Shown: in pieces, positions 27,566-36,195 of the stretch
Position numbering within the stretch: position 1 is the first letter of the stretch
How the letters are laid out: each line of letters starts with the position of its first letter
NCBI GenBank assembly: GCA_028874795.1
Contig: JAPPHT010000027.1
Location: 1-61,556, forward strand
Direction of reading: 5' to 3'
Length of the DNA: 61,556 nucleotides
From: Chloroflexota bacterium
GTDB lineage: Bacteria > Chloroflexota > Dehalococcoidia > Lucifugimonadales > Australimonadaceae
Made by a program: the position numbers and the translations under genes
Notes under the pieces: generated by a model
Database searches by the model: none
What the model was told of the DNA's origin: nothing
Seen by the model: the letters and a program-made list of their open reading frames with translations, nothing else

Positions 27566-28537
27566 TCAGGCTACGGCCGCCGCGTAGACCAGCAGGGCAG
27601 ATCCCGCGAACGACACCAGCACGCCGAGCACGACGCCCGGAGTGATGTGCTCCAGCCTCCGGTTGATGACGTACGAGAGGATGAGCGTGAATATGCTCAC
27701 GGTGCGCATGAGCGGGTTGACGACGCTCACGCCGGCGAGTGAGAGCGCGAAGAAACGCAGCAGTTGCGCTGTGAAGACGCTCAGGCCCGCACCGCCGAAT
27801 ATCCTCAGGTAGCGGACGCTGATGGTGCCGACCAGGTGGCGCTGAGCGGGCAGCGCGAGCGACACGATGAGCACCGCCGCCGCGCCGACGTACGCGATGA
27901 ACGTGCCGACGGCGGCCGCGTCCGTTGCGCCCTCCATCGCGGCGCGTATCAGGATGGGGCTGGTGCCGTAAGCCACCGACGAGAGCAGAGAGAAGACGTA
28001 GCCCTCGACCATGTGCAGTTCGACCGCGGGAGCGGCACTTACCTGCCTTGTCCCGCCTCCGCCCGGGACTGAGGGACGATCCCGGGCCACGCTGGCGGGG
28101 CGTTTCGGCCGTTCTATCATCAGCGCTGGGCTGCCAAGGATGAGCGCGATGCCCACGTACATCGGGAGCGTCGGACGCTCGCCGAGGAGAAGCATCGCCA
28201 TGACGATGCTGTACGGCACGGCGATGGTCTGGATCGTCACGGTGCGGGGCGCGCCGATGGCCCCGATCGCCCGGTAGTAGCAGTAGCGTCCGATGACGAA
28301 GTGGACGACTCCGGCGCCGGCGAGCAGGAGGTAGCCGTCCAGGGCGAACTGGCCGAATCTGAACAGCTGGCCGGTTGCCAGTACGGCCACGAGGCCAAGC
28401 GGCACCCCGAGCAGCACGCTGATGAACGCGCCCTGCGCTGCCGTAGCTCCCGCACCCGTGATGCCCCTCCGTACGAGGATGGAGTTGACAGCGAACGAGA
28501 ACGACGAAGCGAGCGCGATCAGCGCGCCGAGTATCAC
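27566..28537 (-). CDS. EamA/DMT-superfamily transporter, copy 1
   Basis: The 323-aa product has ten predicted membrane helices in two EamA repeats (about 1-140 and 180-320), split by a charged loop containing GGGGTRQ. The N-terminus ILGALIALASSFSFAVNSILVRRGI is typical. It starts at GTG with AAGGAAGGAG upstream. It is a close paralogue of the next gene (28653-29615), sharing long identical stretches such as GAGVVHFVIGRYC. The substrate is unknown; amino acids, nucleotides or drugs are handled by relatives. Confidence 0.87.
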   Translation of the reverse strand: MILGALIALASSFSFAVNSILVRRGITGAGATAAQGAFISVLLGVPLGLVAVLATGQLFRFGQFALDGYLLLAGAGVVHFVIGRYCYYRAIGAIGAPRTVTIQTIAVPYSIVMAMLLLGERPTLPMYVGIALILGSPALMIERPKRPASVARDRPSVPGGGGTRQVSAAPAVELHMVEGYVFSLLSSVAYGTSPILIRAAMEGATDAAAVGTFIAYVGAAAVLIVSLALPAQRHLVGTISVRYLRIFGGAGLSVFTAQLLRFFALSLAGVSVVNPLMRTVSIFTLILSYVINRRLEHITPGVVLGVLVSFAGSALLVYAAAVA

Positions 28538-28652
28538 GCTGCCACTCCTTCCTTCGGCATGCCGGAGCCGGCGCTCAGGGCGTAAGCACCTCCGTGCGGT
28601 CGGTCATGGGATGGCGGCATGAGAGGCCCCGTCATTCCTGCCCTTCCCGTAC

Positions 28653-29615
28653 TCAGCTTGTGCTCGCTGCGTAGATCAGCAGCGCGGAAGCGGAGACGGA
28701 GACCAGCACACCAAGACCCACACGCCAAGTGAGCGTCTCGAACGAGCGGTTCACGAGGTACGTGAGCACGATCGTGAAGACGCCGACCATGCGCTGCAGC
28801 GGCGCCACGACGATGACGTCAGCCATCGAAAGAGCGAAGAAGCGGAGCAGCTGGGCGAAGAATACCGAGAACGCCGCGCCGCCGAACAACCGCATGTAGT
28901 ACACGTTGATGGACCTCATCAGTTGGCGCCGTCCGGGCAACGCCATAGTCGCGAGGAGCACAGCCGCAGCTCCTACGTAGGCGACGAACGTGCCTATCGC
29001 TGCCGTTCGCGTTGCATCTGCCAGCGCAGCGCGGATGAAGAGCGGGCTCGTCCCGTACGCAACACCTGCCAACGCTGCGAAGATGTACCCCTCGAGCTGC
29101 CGCAGTTCGAGTGCTTGCGCTGGCGGCGTGGATGTGCCCCTGCCCGGACGTGCCGGGGCCGGGGCGGGCGCAGGCGTACGGGGACGCCGCTCGATCATGA
29201 TTGTGGGGGCGACCAGCACCAGGCCGATCGCCACCAACATCAGAGGCGTCACGGCCTCATCGAGCAGGATGACGGCCATGAGGATGCTGTACGGAGTCGC
29301 GAAGCTCTGAAGGGGGCTGGAGCGGGACGCTCCGATAGCCCCGATCGCGCGGTAGTTGCAGTACCGGCCGATGACGAAGTGGACGACGCCCGCTCCGAAG
29401 AGCAGCAGGTAGCCCATCGGCGACACTTCGCCGAAGCGCAGGACCTGTCCGGTCGCCAGCACGGCGACGAAACCGAAGGGCACTCCCAGGACCACGGTGA
29501 TCAGCGCACCCTGGGCCGCCGTCGCGCCTGCTCCCGCGATGCCTCTGCGGACGAGGATGGAGTTGACGGCGAACGAGAACGCAGAAGTGAGTGAGAGCAG
29601 TGCGCCGAATATCAC
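28653..29615 (-). CDS. EamA/DMT-superfamily transporter, copy 2
   Basis: The 320-aa product has two EamA repeats and ten helices, with a Pro/Ala-rich loop (PAPAPAPARPGRG) in the middle. The GTG at 29615 is preceded by GGGAG, and its first four bases overlap the end of the CoA-transferase gene, so the two are translationally coupled. The frame continues upstream inside that gene but reads nonsense there. It is a tandem duplicate of the gene at 27566-28537. Coupling to CaiB/BaiF hints that the pair moves an organic acid or its precursor. Confidence 0.87.
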   Translation of the reverse strand: MIFGALLSLTSAFSFAVNSILVRRGIAGAGATAAQGALITVVLGVPFGFVAVLATGQVLRFGEVSPMGYLLLFGAGVVHFVIGRYCNYRAIGAIGASRSSPLQSFATPYSILMAVILLDEAVTPLMLVAIGLVLVAPTIMIERRPRTPAPAPAPARPGRGTSTPPAQALELRQLEGYIFAALAGVAYGTSPLFIRAALADATRTAAIGTFVAYVGAAAVLLATMALPGRRQLMRSINVYYMRLFGGAAFSVFFAQLLRFFALSMADVIVVAPLQRMVGVFTIVLTYLVNRSFETLTWRVGLGVLVSVSASALLIYAASTS

Positions 29616-30835
29616 GCCACAGCTCCCTCGTTCAGCAGAGCGGCCGCCTCCTCCTCCGTCATGCCGAGGTCGGCGGTCAGCACCTCGATCGTCTGCTCCC
29701 CGAGCTGAGGCGGGACGCGGCGGGGACCGCTGGGCGTTCGCGAGAGCTTGATGGGATTGCCGGTGAACCGCACCGGTCCCAGCGCAGGGTGGTCCAGATC
29801 CACGAACATCTCCCGGTGGTTCACCTGGGGGTCCCCCGCCACCTGGGCGATGTCCTGCACCGGCCCCGCCGGGACGCCCATCTCGTTCAGTACCTCCACC
29901 CATTCGGCGGTCGTCTTCTGCAGCATCGCCTCTTCGATCACCGGTATCAGCTCTTCGTAGTGCTGCGTGCGCGACCACCCGGTGAGGTATCGAGCGTCGT
30001 CCATCAGTTCGACGTGGTCGATTGCCGCGCAGAAGAGTGGCCACTGGTCGGTCCCGCCTCCCATGATGGCGACCACGACGTAGCCGTCTGCGGTCTGGAA
30101 CGCCTGGAACGGCGTGGAGCTCGGGTGGCGCGTGCCGATGCGCTGCGGCACCTGGCCGAGCGTGAAATAGCGCATGAACGCGTTCTCCATGATGGAGACC
30201 TGGCAGTCCAGCATGCCGATGTCGATGTACTGCCCCTCGCCGGAGCGCTCGCGCTCGAGCAGTGCGCTCTGGATCGCGATGGTCGCGAAGAGCGCCGCCG
30301 TGATGTCGCCTATGCTCGCGCCCGGGCGCACGGGGCCGCGTCCGGGCTCGCCCGTGATGCTCAGCATGCCGCCCATGCCTTGCACGATGACATCGAGCGC
30401 AGCGCGTTGGGCGTACGGCCCCGTCTGACCGAAGCCGGAAACCGAGCACATGACGATGCGCGGGTTGCGGGTCCGCACCGCCTCGTAGTCCAGCCCCAGC
30501 CGCTGCATCGAGCCGGGACGGAAGTTCTCGATGAGCACGTCGGCGGTCTCGGCGAGCCGCAGCAGCACCTCACGCCCCTTCGGGTTGGCGAGATCGATGG
30601 CGATGCTTCGCTTCCCCCGGTTGATGCTCATGAAGTAGGTGCTGAACGCCTGCTCATCGGTCTCCGCGCCCTCCGGCGAGAGGAACGGCCCGTTGCCGCG
30701 CGCTGGGTCGCCAGTCTCGGGCTGCTCGACCTTGATGACGTCCGCGCCGAGGTCGGCCATGAGCATCGTTGAGAACGGGCCTGCCAGGATGCGGGTGAGG
30801 TCTATCACGCGTATGCCGTCGAGCGGGCCAGGCAT
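29612..30835 (-). CDS. CaiB/BaiF family CoA-transferase
   Basis: Class III CoA-transferases move CoA between carboxylic acids through an aspartyl anhydride. The 407-aa product has the family start LDGIRVIDLTRILAGPF, MADLGADVIKVE, FMSINRGKRSIAIDL, ENFRPGSMQRLGLDY, and GPYAQRAALDVIVQGMGG containing the expected catalytic Asp (about 168). The length is normal. The family covers formyl-, oxalyl-, carnitine-, succinyl- and bile-acid-type substrates and this one cannot be assigned. It begins the operon with the two EamA transporters. Confidence 0.92.
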   Translation of the reverse strand: MPGPLDGIRVIDLTRILAGPFSTMLMADLGADVIKVEQPETGDPARGNGPFLSPEGAETDEQAFSTYFMSINRGKRSIAIDLANPKGREVLLRLAETADVLIENFRPGSMQRLGLDYEAVRTRNPRIVMCSVSGFGQTGPYAQRAALDVIVQGMGGMLSITGEPGRGPVRPGASIGDITAALFATIAIQSALLERERSGEGQYIDIGMLDCQVSIMENAFMRYFTLGQVPQRIGTRHPSSTPFQAFQTADGYVVVAIMGGGTDQWPLFCAAIDHVELMDDARYLTGWSRTQHYEELIPVIEEAMLQKTTAEWVEVLNEMGVPAGPVQDIAQVAGDPQVNHREMFVDLDHPALGPVRFTGNPIKLSRTPSGPRRVPPQLGEQTIEVLTADLGMTEEEAAALLNEGAVA

Positions 30836-31012
30836 GGGACAACTCCTCGCGGGGAAGATCGGGGCCCGCCGATTCTACCGGACGGGGGCGTGGGCGTGTG
30901 AGCGACGGGTGGGCGTGCTCAGGGTCCGCGATAGTGACATCTGCCCCTTCTGTGGTTGATGCGCGTCCTTGTAGGGTGACACGGAGTTGGCATCGCAGGA
31001 GGTGAGATATCC

Positions 31013-31651
31013 ATGTGGCGTTCCGGATTGCTTGCGTTGGCCGTAGTCATTGTTGCAGGCGCAACCCCGTTCCTGTTGGAGCGAGGAACGTCGGGCATGC
31101 GCACGATCGGAGAGATGGCGGAGGTCATACAGACGGCGTTCGCTGCTGCAGCCATCGTGGTTGGTGGCTATTGGGCCTACTTCAAACTGAGAGCATTCCG
31201 CGATTTTGAGCCTCACATCACCATAACGCAGGCAGTGTCCCACAGGGCCATCAGCGACAGTTACACACATATTGCGGTTACGGCGACATTGCATAACAGT
31301 TCCAAAGTTGGGATTGAGCTATACGAAGGGACGTACTACTTGCAGGTAGTAGCCCCTTTTGAAGACGAACAGATCGAGCATTGGTATGGCCAAGTCTTCT
31401 CAGACAAAGAAGAAACCAATATCCAATGGCCCGTCTACGACACCATTCAGCACCGTTGGAAGAAAGGGGAGTTTGTCATAGAACCGGGAGAATCAAACCA
31501 AGTGACATACGAGTTCATTGTCTTGAGAGAGGTTGAATCGGTAATGGCGTACGCCTACTTCCGGAACCCGAAGGGCTCAGAATCCCCGCGAACCGCACAA
31601 GGTTGGAGCGCTACCACCGTCCATGATATGGTGAATACAGGCCAGCCATGA
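31013..31651 (+). CDS. Hypothetical membrane-anchored protein, AT-richer than neighbours
   Basis: The 212-aa product has two N-terminal membrane segments (about residues 4-22 and 38-60), followed by a beta-rich soluble part of about 150 residues (HIAVTATLHNSSKVGIELYEG). No family was recognised. GGAGG precedes the ATG by a good distance. Codon use and composition are clearly less GC-rich than flanking genes, suggesting transfer. A 44-codon gene follows directly. Confidence 0.65.
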   Translation: MWRSGLLALAVVIVAGATPFLLERGTSGMRTIGEMAEVIQTAFAAAAIVVGGYWAYFKLRAFRDFEPHITITQAVSHRAISDSYTHIAVTATLHNSSKVGIELYEGTYYLQVVAPFEDEQIEHWYGQVFSDKEETNIQWPVYDTIQHRWKKGEFVIEPGESNQVTYEFIVLREVESVMAYAYFRNPKGSESPRTAQGWSATTVHDMVNTGQP

Positions 31652-31668
31652 AGCAAGGAGGTCTCCAA

Positions 31669-31803
31669 GTGCCATCGTCGGAAACTTCTCGCAAGGGGGT
31701 ACTGATTGAGGGGACGGGCCCGAAGAAAGTGCCGGACAAGCCTGAGGTGAACTCCCGCAAGCCGCCACGCATTGAAGACCTCTTACCGAAGAAGAAGGCG
31801 TAA
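31669..31803 (+). CDS. Small basic protein of 44 aa
   Basis: A GTG at 31669 lies exactly seven bases after a perfect AAGGAGG (31655-31661) and opens a 44-codon frame to TAA. The product is Lys/Pro-rich (GPKKVPDKPEVNSRKPP, ending DLLPKKKA) and hydrophilic. It begins 17 bp after the stop of the membrane-anchored gene and may be expressed with it. An in-frame ATG at 31648 overlaps that stop but lacks a ribosome site. Confidence 0.5.
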   Translation: MPSSETSRKGVLIEGTGPKKVPDKPEVNSRKPPRIEDLLPKKKA

Positions 31804-31825
31804 CGCCTTCCTCCTTGGTCTCCCC

Positions 31826-34756
31826 CTAGCGCAGTGCGTCCGCGAGGTACTCCGCCCAGTGGCGTGGCTTCTTGGACGTGAAGTGCCCGATCTGCTGGCG
31901 GCACGAGATGCCGGAGACGGCAACCGGCCAGCCCCGCTTCTCCTCGGCCTCGATCGCAGGGAAGAGCTTGAGCGAGCCCATAGCCTTCGACGTCTCGTAG
32001 TGCTCCTTCTCGAAGCCGAACGTTCCCGCCATGCCGCAGCACGCGGAGTCGATCAGCTCCGGCTCGTAGCCGGCGAGGCGGAGCGCTTCGAGCGTCGGGC
32101 CGGCGCCCACGAGCGCCTTCTGGTGACAGTGGCCGTGCACCTGCATCTGGGGCTTGCTACCCTCCGCGAACGCGGCGCGCACCGCGTCCGGCTCCTCGGC
32201 CGCGAGCTTGACCAGCAGTTCGTCCAGCATGAACGCCTGGCTCGCCACGGACCTCGCGGCGCCGCTGCGCAGTAGCTCCGGGTATTCGTCGCGGAGCGTC
32301 AGCAGGCACGACGGCTCCGTGCCGACGATGAGCGTGCCGCGCTGCGCGTGCGGAGCGAGCACGTCCACGTTCTTCTGCGCCCAGCCCTTCGCCTTCTTCA
32401 GCTGTCCCTTGGAGATGAGCGGCCTGCCGCAGCAGCCGCGCCGGGTCTCGATGCTCACGTTATAGCCGAGCGCTTCCAGCACGCGGACGGCGGAGCGTCC
32501 CACCTCCGGCGTCATGTACTCGGTGAACGTGTCGTGGAAGTAGATGACGTCGCCTCGCGTGCCCTTCTGCGCCTGCGTTTCGCGGCGCGCGAACCACGAC
32601 GAGAAGCGGCGCAGCGCGAACTTCGGCAGCGGGCGCTGGCGGGCGATGCCGAAGACGCGCTCGGCGAACAGCTTCGACGGCGGCAGGCTGCCCAGCAGGT
32701 TCGTGACCGGCGCGATGGCCTGGCCGATGCGGCTGAGCCGCGCGACCTCGCCGAACGCTCGGGCGCGCAGCGGCAGGCCGTGCTTCTCGTAGTACTTGCT
32801 CAGCACCTCGGACTTCAGCTTGGCCATGTCCACGTTGGAGGGGCACTCGGCCTTGCACGCCTTGCACTCGACGCAGAGGTCCATCGTGTCGTACAGCCGC
32901 TTGCCGGTCAGTTCGTCGGCGGGAAGCTTGCCGCTGATGATCATGCGGAGCATGGTGGCGCGGGCGCGGGTGGAGTGCTCTTCCTCGCGTGTCGCCATGA
33001 AGGAGGGGCACATGCCGCCGTCCAGCTTGCGGCACGCTCCCTGGCTGTTGCACATCTCCACGTGCGCCCCGAAGCCGCCGTCCTCGCTGAAGTCGAGGTA
33101 CGTGGGGACGTCGATCGCCGTGTAGTCGGGGCCGATGCGGAGGTTCTCGCGCAGTCCGGGCGTCTCGATGATCTTGCCCGGGTTCATGGTCCCGTCCGGG
33201 TCGAACGTCTGCTTCAGTTCCTTGAACGCCTGGTACAGCTCGGAGCCGAACATCTTCTCCGTGAAGACCCCGCGCACGATGCCGTCCCCGTGCTCGCCGG
33301 TGAGGCTGCCACCGAACTCCAGGACAAGGTCCGCGATCTCCTCCGCGATGGAGGCCATCTTCTCGACGCCCTCGTGCTGCTTGAGGTTGACGACGGGCCG
33401 TATGTGCAGGCAACCGGTCGACGCGTGGCCGTAGTAAGCGGCCTCGGTGTCGTGCTTCGCGATGATCTCCTCGAACCGGCGGACGTACTGCGGCAACTGC
33501 TCTGGCGAGACGGCCGTGTCCTCCACGTACGGCAGCGGCTTGGCGTCGCCCTTGAGCGCCATCGCCAGCCCCAGCCCGGCCTCGCGGAGGGCGTACCACC
33601 GCTGCTGCTCGATGGGGTCGTTCGTGATCATCGTGGCGTAGCCGAGGCGGCGATGCTCCATGTCGGCCTTCATCGCTTCGAGCCTCGACTGCACCTCTCG
33701 CGGCGAGTCGCCGTAGAACTCGACGAACAAGAGCTCGCGCGGTTCGCCGATGAAATAGTCGAGCAGGCTGCGGTAGCCGGGGTTCACCTTGCAGTTGTCG
33801 ATGATCATGTGCCCGACGAGCTCAACGGCAGACGGGCTGTGCTCCAGGAGTGGTACGGAAGCCTCCATGCACTCGATGAGGTCGGTGAAGTGTACGACGC
33901 CGAGTCCCTTGTAGCGTGGGAGGGGTACGAGGTTCACCCGTGCCTCCGTGACGGCAACGAGCGTTCCCTCCGAGCCGACGACGGCACGCGTGAGGTTCAT
34001 GGGGCCGTCGCCGGTGAAGTCGTCGAGGTTGTAGCCCATGACGCGGCGGAGGATGCGGGGGAAGCGCTGAGCTATCTCGTCGGCGTGTTCCCACGCGAGG
34101 CGGCGCGTCTCGCGGTAGATAGCGCCCTCCAGGTCGTTGCGCGAGAACTTGTCCTCCAGCGCCTCGCCGGCGAGGGGCGAGAAGTGGGCGCGGCTGCCGT
34201 CCGAGAGGATGGCGTCGACCTCGAGGATGTGGTCGAGCGTCTTGCCGTAGATGACGGAGTGGGGGCCGCAGGAGTTGTTGCCGATGCCGCCGCCGACCGT
34301 GGCGCGCGCGCTGGTGACGGGGTCCGGGCCGTACATGAGGCCGTATTGGCGCACTGCGGCGGAGAGGTGGTTGTTGACAATGCCGGGCTGGACGCGCGCC
34401 CAACGCTCCTCCGGGGAGACCTCCAGCACGTTGCGCATGTACTTGGAGAAGTCCATGACGATGGTGTGGTTCGTCGTCTGTCCTGCCAGCGCCGTGCCGC
34501 CGCCGCGTGGCGTGACGGGCACGCCGTGCTCGCGCGCGATGCGGATCGTGGCCTCGACGTCGTCCGCCGTGCGGGGCACTACCACACCGACGGGCGTCAT
34601 CTGGAAGATGGAGGCGTCGGTGGAGTACATGAGGCGGTTGTAGTGGTCCATCCGCACTTCACCGGCGATCTGGCCACGCAGCCTGTCGGCGATGGCGTTG
34701 ACCTCTGAGGCGGACATGGACGCGCCCTTCCGGGCGGTTTCGTACAGCAGTGGCAT
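31826..34756 (-). CDS. FAD-linked oxidase fused to Fe-S/CCG-domain subunit (GlcD-GlcF type 2-hydroxyacid dehydrogenase)
   Basis: The 976-aa protein joins two usually separate subunits. The N-terminal half has the PCMH-type FAD domain (VPVTPRGGGTALAGQT, RATVGGGIGNNSCGPHSV) and the FAD-oxidase C domain (about 270-530, with GEHGDGIVRG). Next comes a ferredoxin-like cluster region (about 620-660: CVECKACKAECPSNVDMAKLK). The last 300 residues carry two cysteine-rich CCG modules (ETRRGCCGRPL and DSACCGMAG). The arrangement matches YdiJ/D-2-hydroxyglutarate or D-lactate dehydrogenases that feed electrons to the membrane. The ATG at 34756 is preceded by GGGAG. Its exact substrate cannot be told from sequence. 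Confidence 0.92.
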   Translation of the reverse strand: MPLLYETARKGASMSASEVNAIADRLRGQIAGEVRMDHYNRLMYSTDASIFQMTPVGVVVPRTADDVEATIRIAREHGVPVTPRGGGTALAGQTTNHTIVMDFSKYMRNVLEVSPEERWARVQPGIVNNHLSAAVRQYGLMYGPDPVTSARATVGGGIGNNSCGPHSVIYGKTLDHILEVDAILSDGSRAHFSPLAGEALEDKFSRNDLEGAIYRETRRLAWEHADEIAQRFPRILRRVMGYNLDDFTGDGPMNLTRAVVGSEGTLVAVTEARVNLVPLPRYKGLGVVHFTDLIECMEASVPLLEHSPSAVELVGHMIIDNCKVNPGYRSLLDYFIGEPRELLFVEFYGDSPREVQSRLEAMKADMEHRRLGYATMITNDPIEQQRWYALREAGLGLAMALKGDAKPLPYVEDTAVSPEQLPQYVRRFEEIIAKHDTEAAYYGHASTGCLHIRPVVNLKQHEGVEKMASIAEEIADLVLEFGGSLTGEHGDGIVRGVFTEKMFGSELYQAFKELKQTFDPDGTMNPGKIIETPGLRENLRIGPDYTAIDVPTYLDFSEDGGFGAHVEMCNSQGACRKLDGGMCPSFMATREEEHSTRARATMLRMIISGKLPADELTGKRLYDTMDLCVECKACKAECPSNVDMAKLKSEVLSKYYEKHGLPLRARAFGEVARLSRIGQAIAPVTNLLGSLPPSKLFAERVFGIARQRPLPKFALRRFSSWFARRETQAQKGTRGDVIYFHDTFTEYMTPEVGRSAVRVLEALGYNVSIETRRGCCGRPLISKGQLKKAKGWAQKNVDVLAPHAQRGTLIVGTEPSCLLTLRDEYPELLRSGAARSVASQAFMLDELLVKLAAEEPDAVRAAFAEGSKPQMQVHGHCHQKALVGAGPTLEALRLAGYEPELIDSACCGMAGTFGFEKEHYETSKAMGSLKLFPAIEAEEKRGWPVAVSGISCRQQIGHFTSKKPRHWAEYLADALR

Positions 34757-34886
34757 CGAGTCGTTCTCCCTGCGAGCGGGGTGCTCCCCGCGGACTTCGA
34801 CGAGCGTCCCCCAATCTTACGCCAGCGCGCCGCGCCACGTGGTCTCGTGGGGTGATGAACTCGCTGAAGGAGGCGTTCTCGGGCGG

Positions 34887-34915
34887 TTGACACTCTCCTC
34901 TCGTGCTCTTACGTT
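34887..34915 (+). promoter_or_regulatory. Promoter of the blaI-like/rsmG operon
   Basis: A perfect TTGACA (34887-34892) and TACGTT (34910-34915) are 17 bp apart. They lie about 40 bp before the BlaI-like start. If the regulator represses itself, its operator should overlap this site. Confidence 0.55.
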
Positions 34916-34956
34916 GAGTAGGCTCTGAGTTCTGACGAAGAGTAGGAAAGGCGGGC

Positions 34957-35451
34957 ATGCAGGAAGCAACGGGGCATAAGGCGCCGGTCACGTCGCTCGG
35001 GCCGCTGGAGAGGCGACTGATGGATGTCGCGTGGTCGGCCGGGCGCCCGCTCTCCGTCCAGGACGTCGTGGACCGGCTCGGGGACGCGAACTACAAGACC
35101 GTCATGACGGTGTTGAACCGCCTGGTTGAGAAGGAGATGCTGACGCGAGAACTCGATGGGCGCGCCTATCGCTATCTCCCCACGCAGGAGCGGGATGCCT
35201 TCCTGCGCGCCGCGGCGGACGGGCTTGTGCGCGGATACGTCGAAGCGTTCGGCAGCGAGGCGGCGAGCCATCTTGCGGATGCCGCTGGTGGCGCTTCTGC
35301 CTCCGGTCCTGCGCAGGCGCCTCAACGGCCGCTCCCGGTCTCGTATCGGCTGTACCATCCTCCTGTATCCCGCCGCGCGCCGCTCATCGTGGCTGCCGCG
35401 GGGGCGCTGGCCACCGCGCTCGTCATTCTTGCGAGACGGCGTAAGAGATAG
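34957..35451 (+). CDS. BlaI/MecI-family regulator with C-terminal membrane anchor
   Basis: The first 80 residues form a BlaI-type winged helix: LGPLERRLMDVAWSAGRPLSVQDVVDRL, then NYKTVMTVLNRLVEKEMLTREL and YRYLPTQERD. BlaI repressors normally end after about 125 residues and are cut by a BlaR protease. Here a Pro/Ala-rich linker is followed by a hydrophobic segment at about 141-158 and a basic end (ARRRKR), typical of a tail anchor with the DNA-binding part in the cytoplasm. No BlaR gene or beta-lactamase is nearby. The stop overlaps the rsmG start. Confidence 0.82.
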   Translation: MQEATGHKAPVTSLGPLERRLMDVAWSAGRPLSVQDVVDRLGDANYKTVMTVLNRLVEKEMLTRELDGRAYRYLPTQERDAFLRAAADGLVRGYVEAFGSEAASHLADAAGGASASGPAQAPQRPLPVSYRLYHPPVSRRAPLIVAAAGALATALVILARRRKR

Positions 35452-36185
35452 TGTCCTACACGCCGTTGGACTGGGATGGATTCGTCGAGGCGACTGCCGG
35501 ACTCGGAGTACCGCTCGCTCCTGAGCGGTTGGAGCAGGTTCGACGGATGGTGGAGCTGCTTCACTCCTGCAACACATCAGCGTCGCTGATGTCGGAAGCA
35601 GCGCTCTCCGATGTGCTCCGGGGCCACGTGCTCGACTCGCTCACGCTGCTGCCGCTCATCCGCCGCGCCGGGCTGCACGAGGGGCGGATGGTCGACGTCG
35701 GGACGGGAGGTGGGTTCCCGGGCCTCGTTCTGGCGATAGCCGAGCCCTCGCTGCGGGTGCTGCTTGTGGACGCCACGCGCAAGAAGACGGCATACCTGGA
35801 GCGCGTTCGTGAGGAGCTGGGCCTGGAAGTCGGAGTGTTGCAGGCCCGGGCTGAAGACGCCGCGCGCGAGCCCGCGCTGCGTGAGTCGTTCGATGTCGCT
35901 GTCTGCCGTGCGCTCGGTCCGTGGCCGCTCGTGCTCGAACTGGCCCTGCCCTTCTGCAGGACGGGAGGCGCACTGTTCAGCCAGCGGGGATCTGATGCCC
36001 CGTCAGAGGCTGCCGCGCACGCCGGGGCAACCGCCCTGCTTGGCGGGCGCGTCGTGGAGGTGGAGCAGGTGGGAGTCCAAGCCGGCCTGGAAAACCACCA
36101 CGTCACCGTAGTGGAGAAAGTAGAATCCACTCCCGTGCGATATCCGAGGAAAGCGGGGATACCGGCCAAACGTCCACTGATTTAG
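35451..36185 (+). CDS. rsmG: 16S rRNA (guanine527-N7)-methyltransferase
   Basis: RsmG makes m7G527 in 16S rRNA. The 244-aa product has HVLDSLTLLPLI, the SAM motif MVDVGTGGGFPGLVLAIA, LLVDATRKKTAYLE and AVCRALGP. The length is normal. Its GTG overlaps the previous stop (TAGTG), so it is co-translated with the BlaI-like gene. Confidence 0.95.
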   Translation: MSYTPLDWDGFVEATAGLGVPLAPERLEQVRRMVELLHSCNTSASLMSEAALSDVLRGHVLDSLTLLPLIRRAGLHEGRMVDVGTGGGFPGLVLAIAEPSLRVLLVDATRKKTAYLERVREELGLEVGVLQARAEDAAREPALRESFDVAVCRALGPWPLVLELALPFCRTGGALFSQRGSDAPSEAAAHAGATALLGGRVVEVEQVGVQAGLENHHVTVVEKVESTPVRYPRKAGIPAKRPLI

Positions 36186-36195
36186 GCTTAACTAC

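Noticed and set aside
29616-30449. N-terminal extension of the second EamA transporter to about 598 aa
   Set aside because: The extra part lies antisense-frame inside the CoA-transferase gene and is Arg/His-rich shadow sequence.
32348-34708. A 786-codon plus-strand frame opposite the FAD/Fe-S gene
   Set aside because: It is a GC-driven antisense frame with no recognisable domain; the minus-strand gene has clear motifs.
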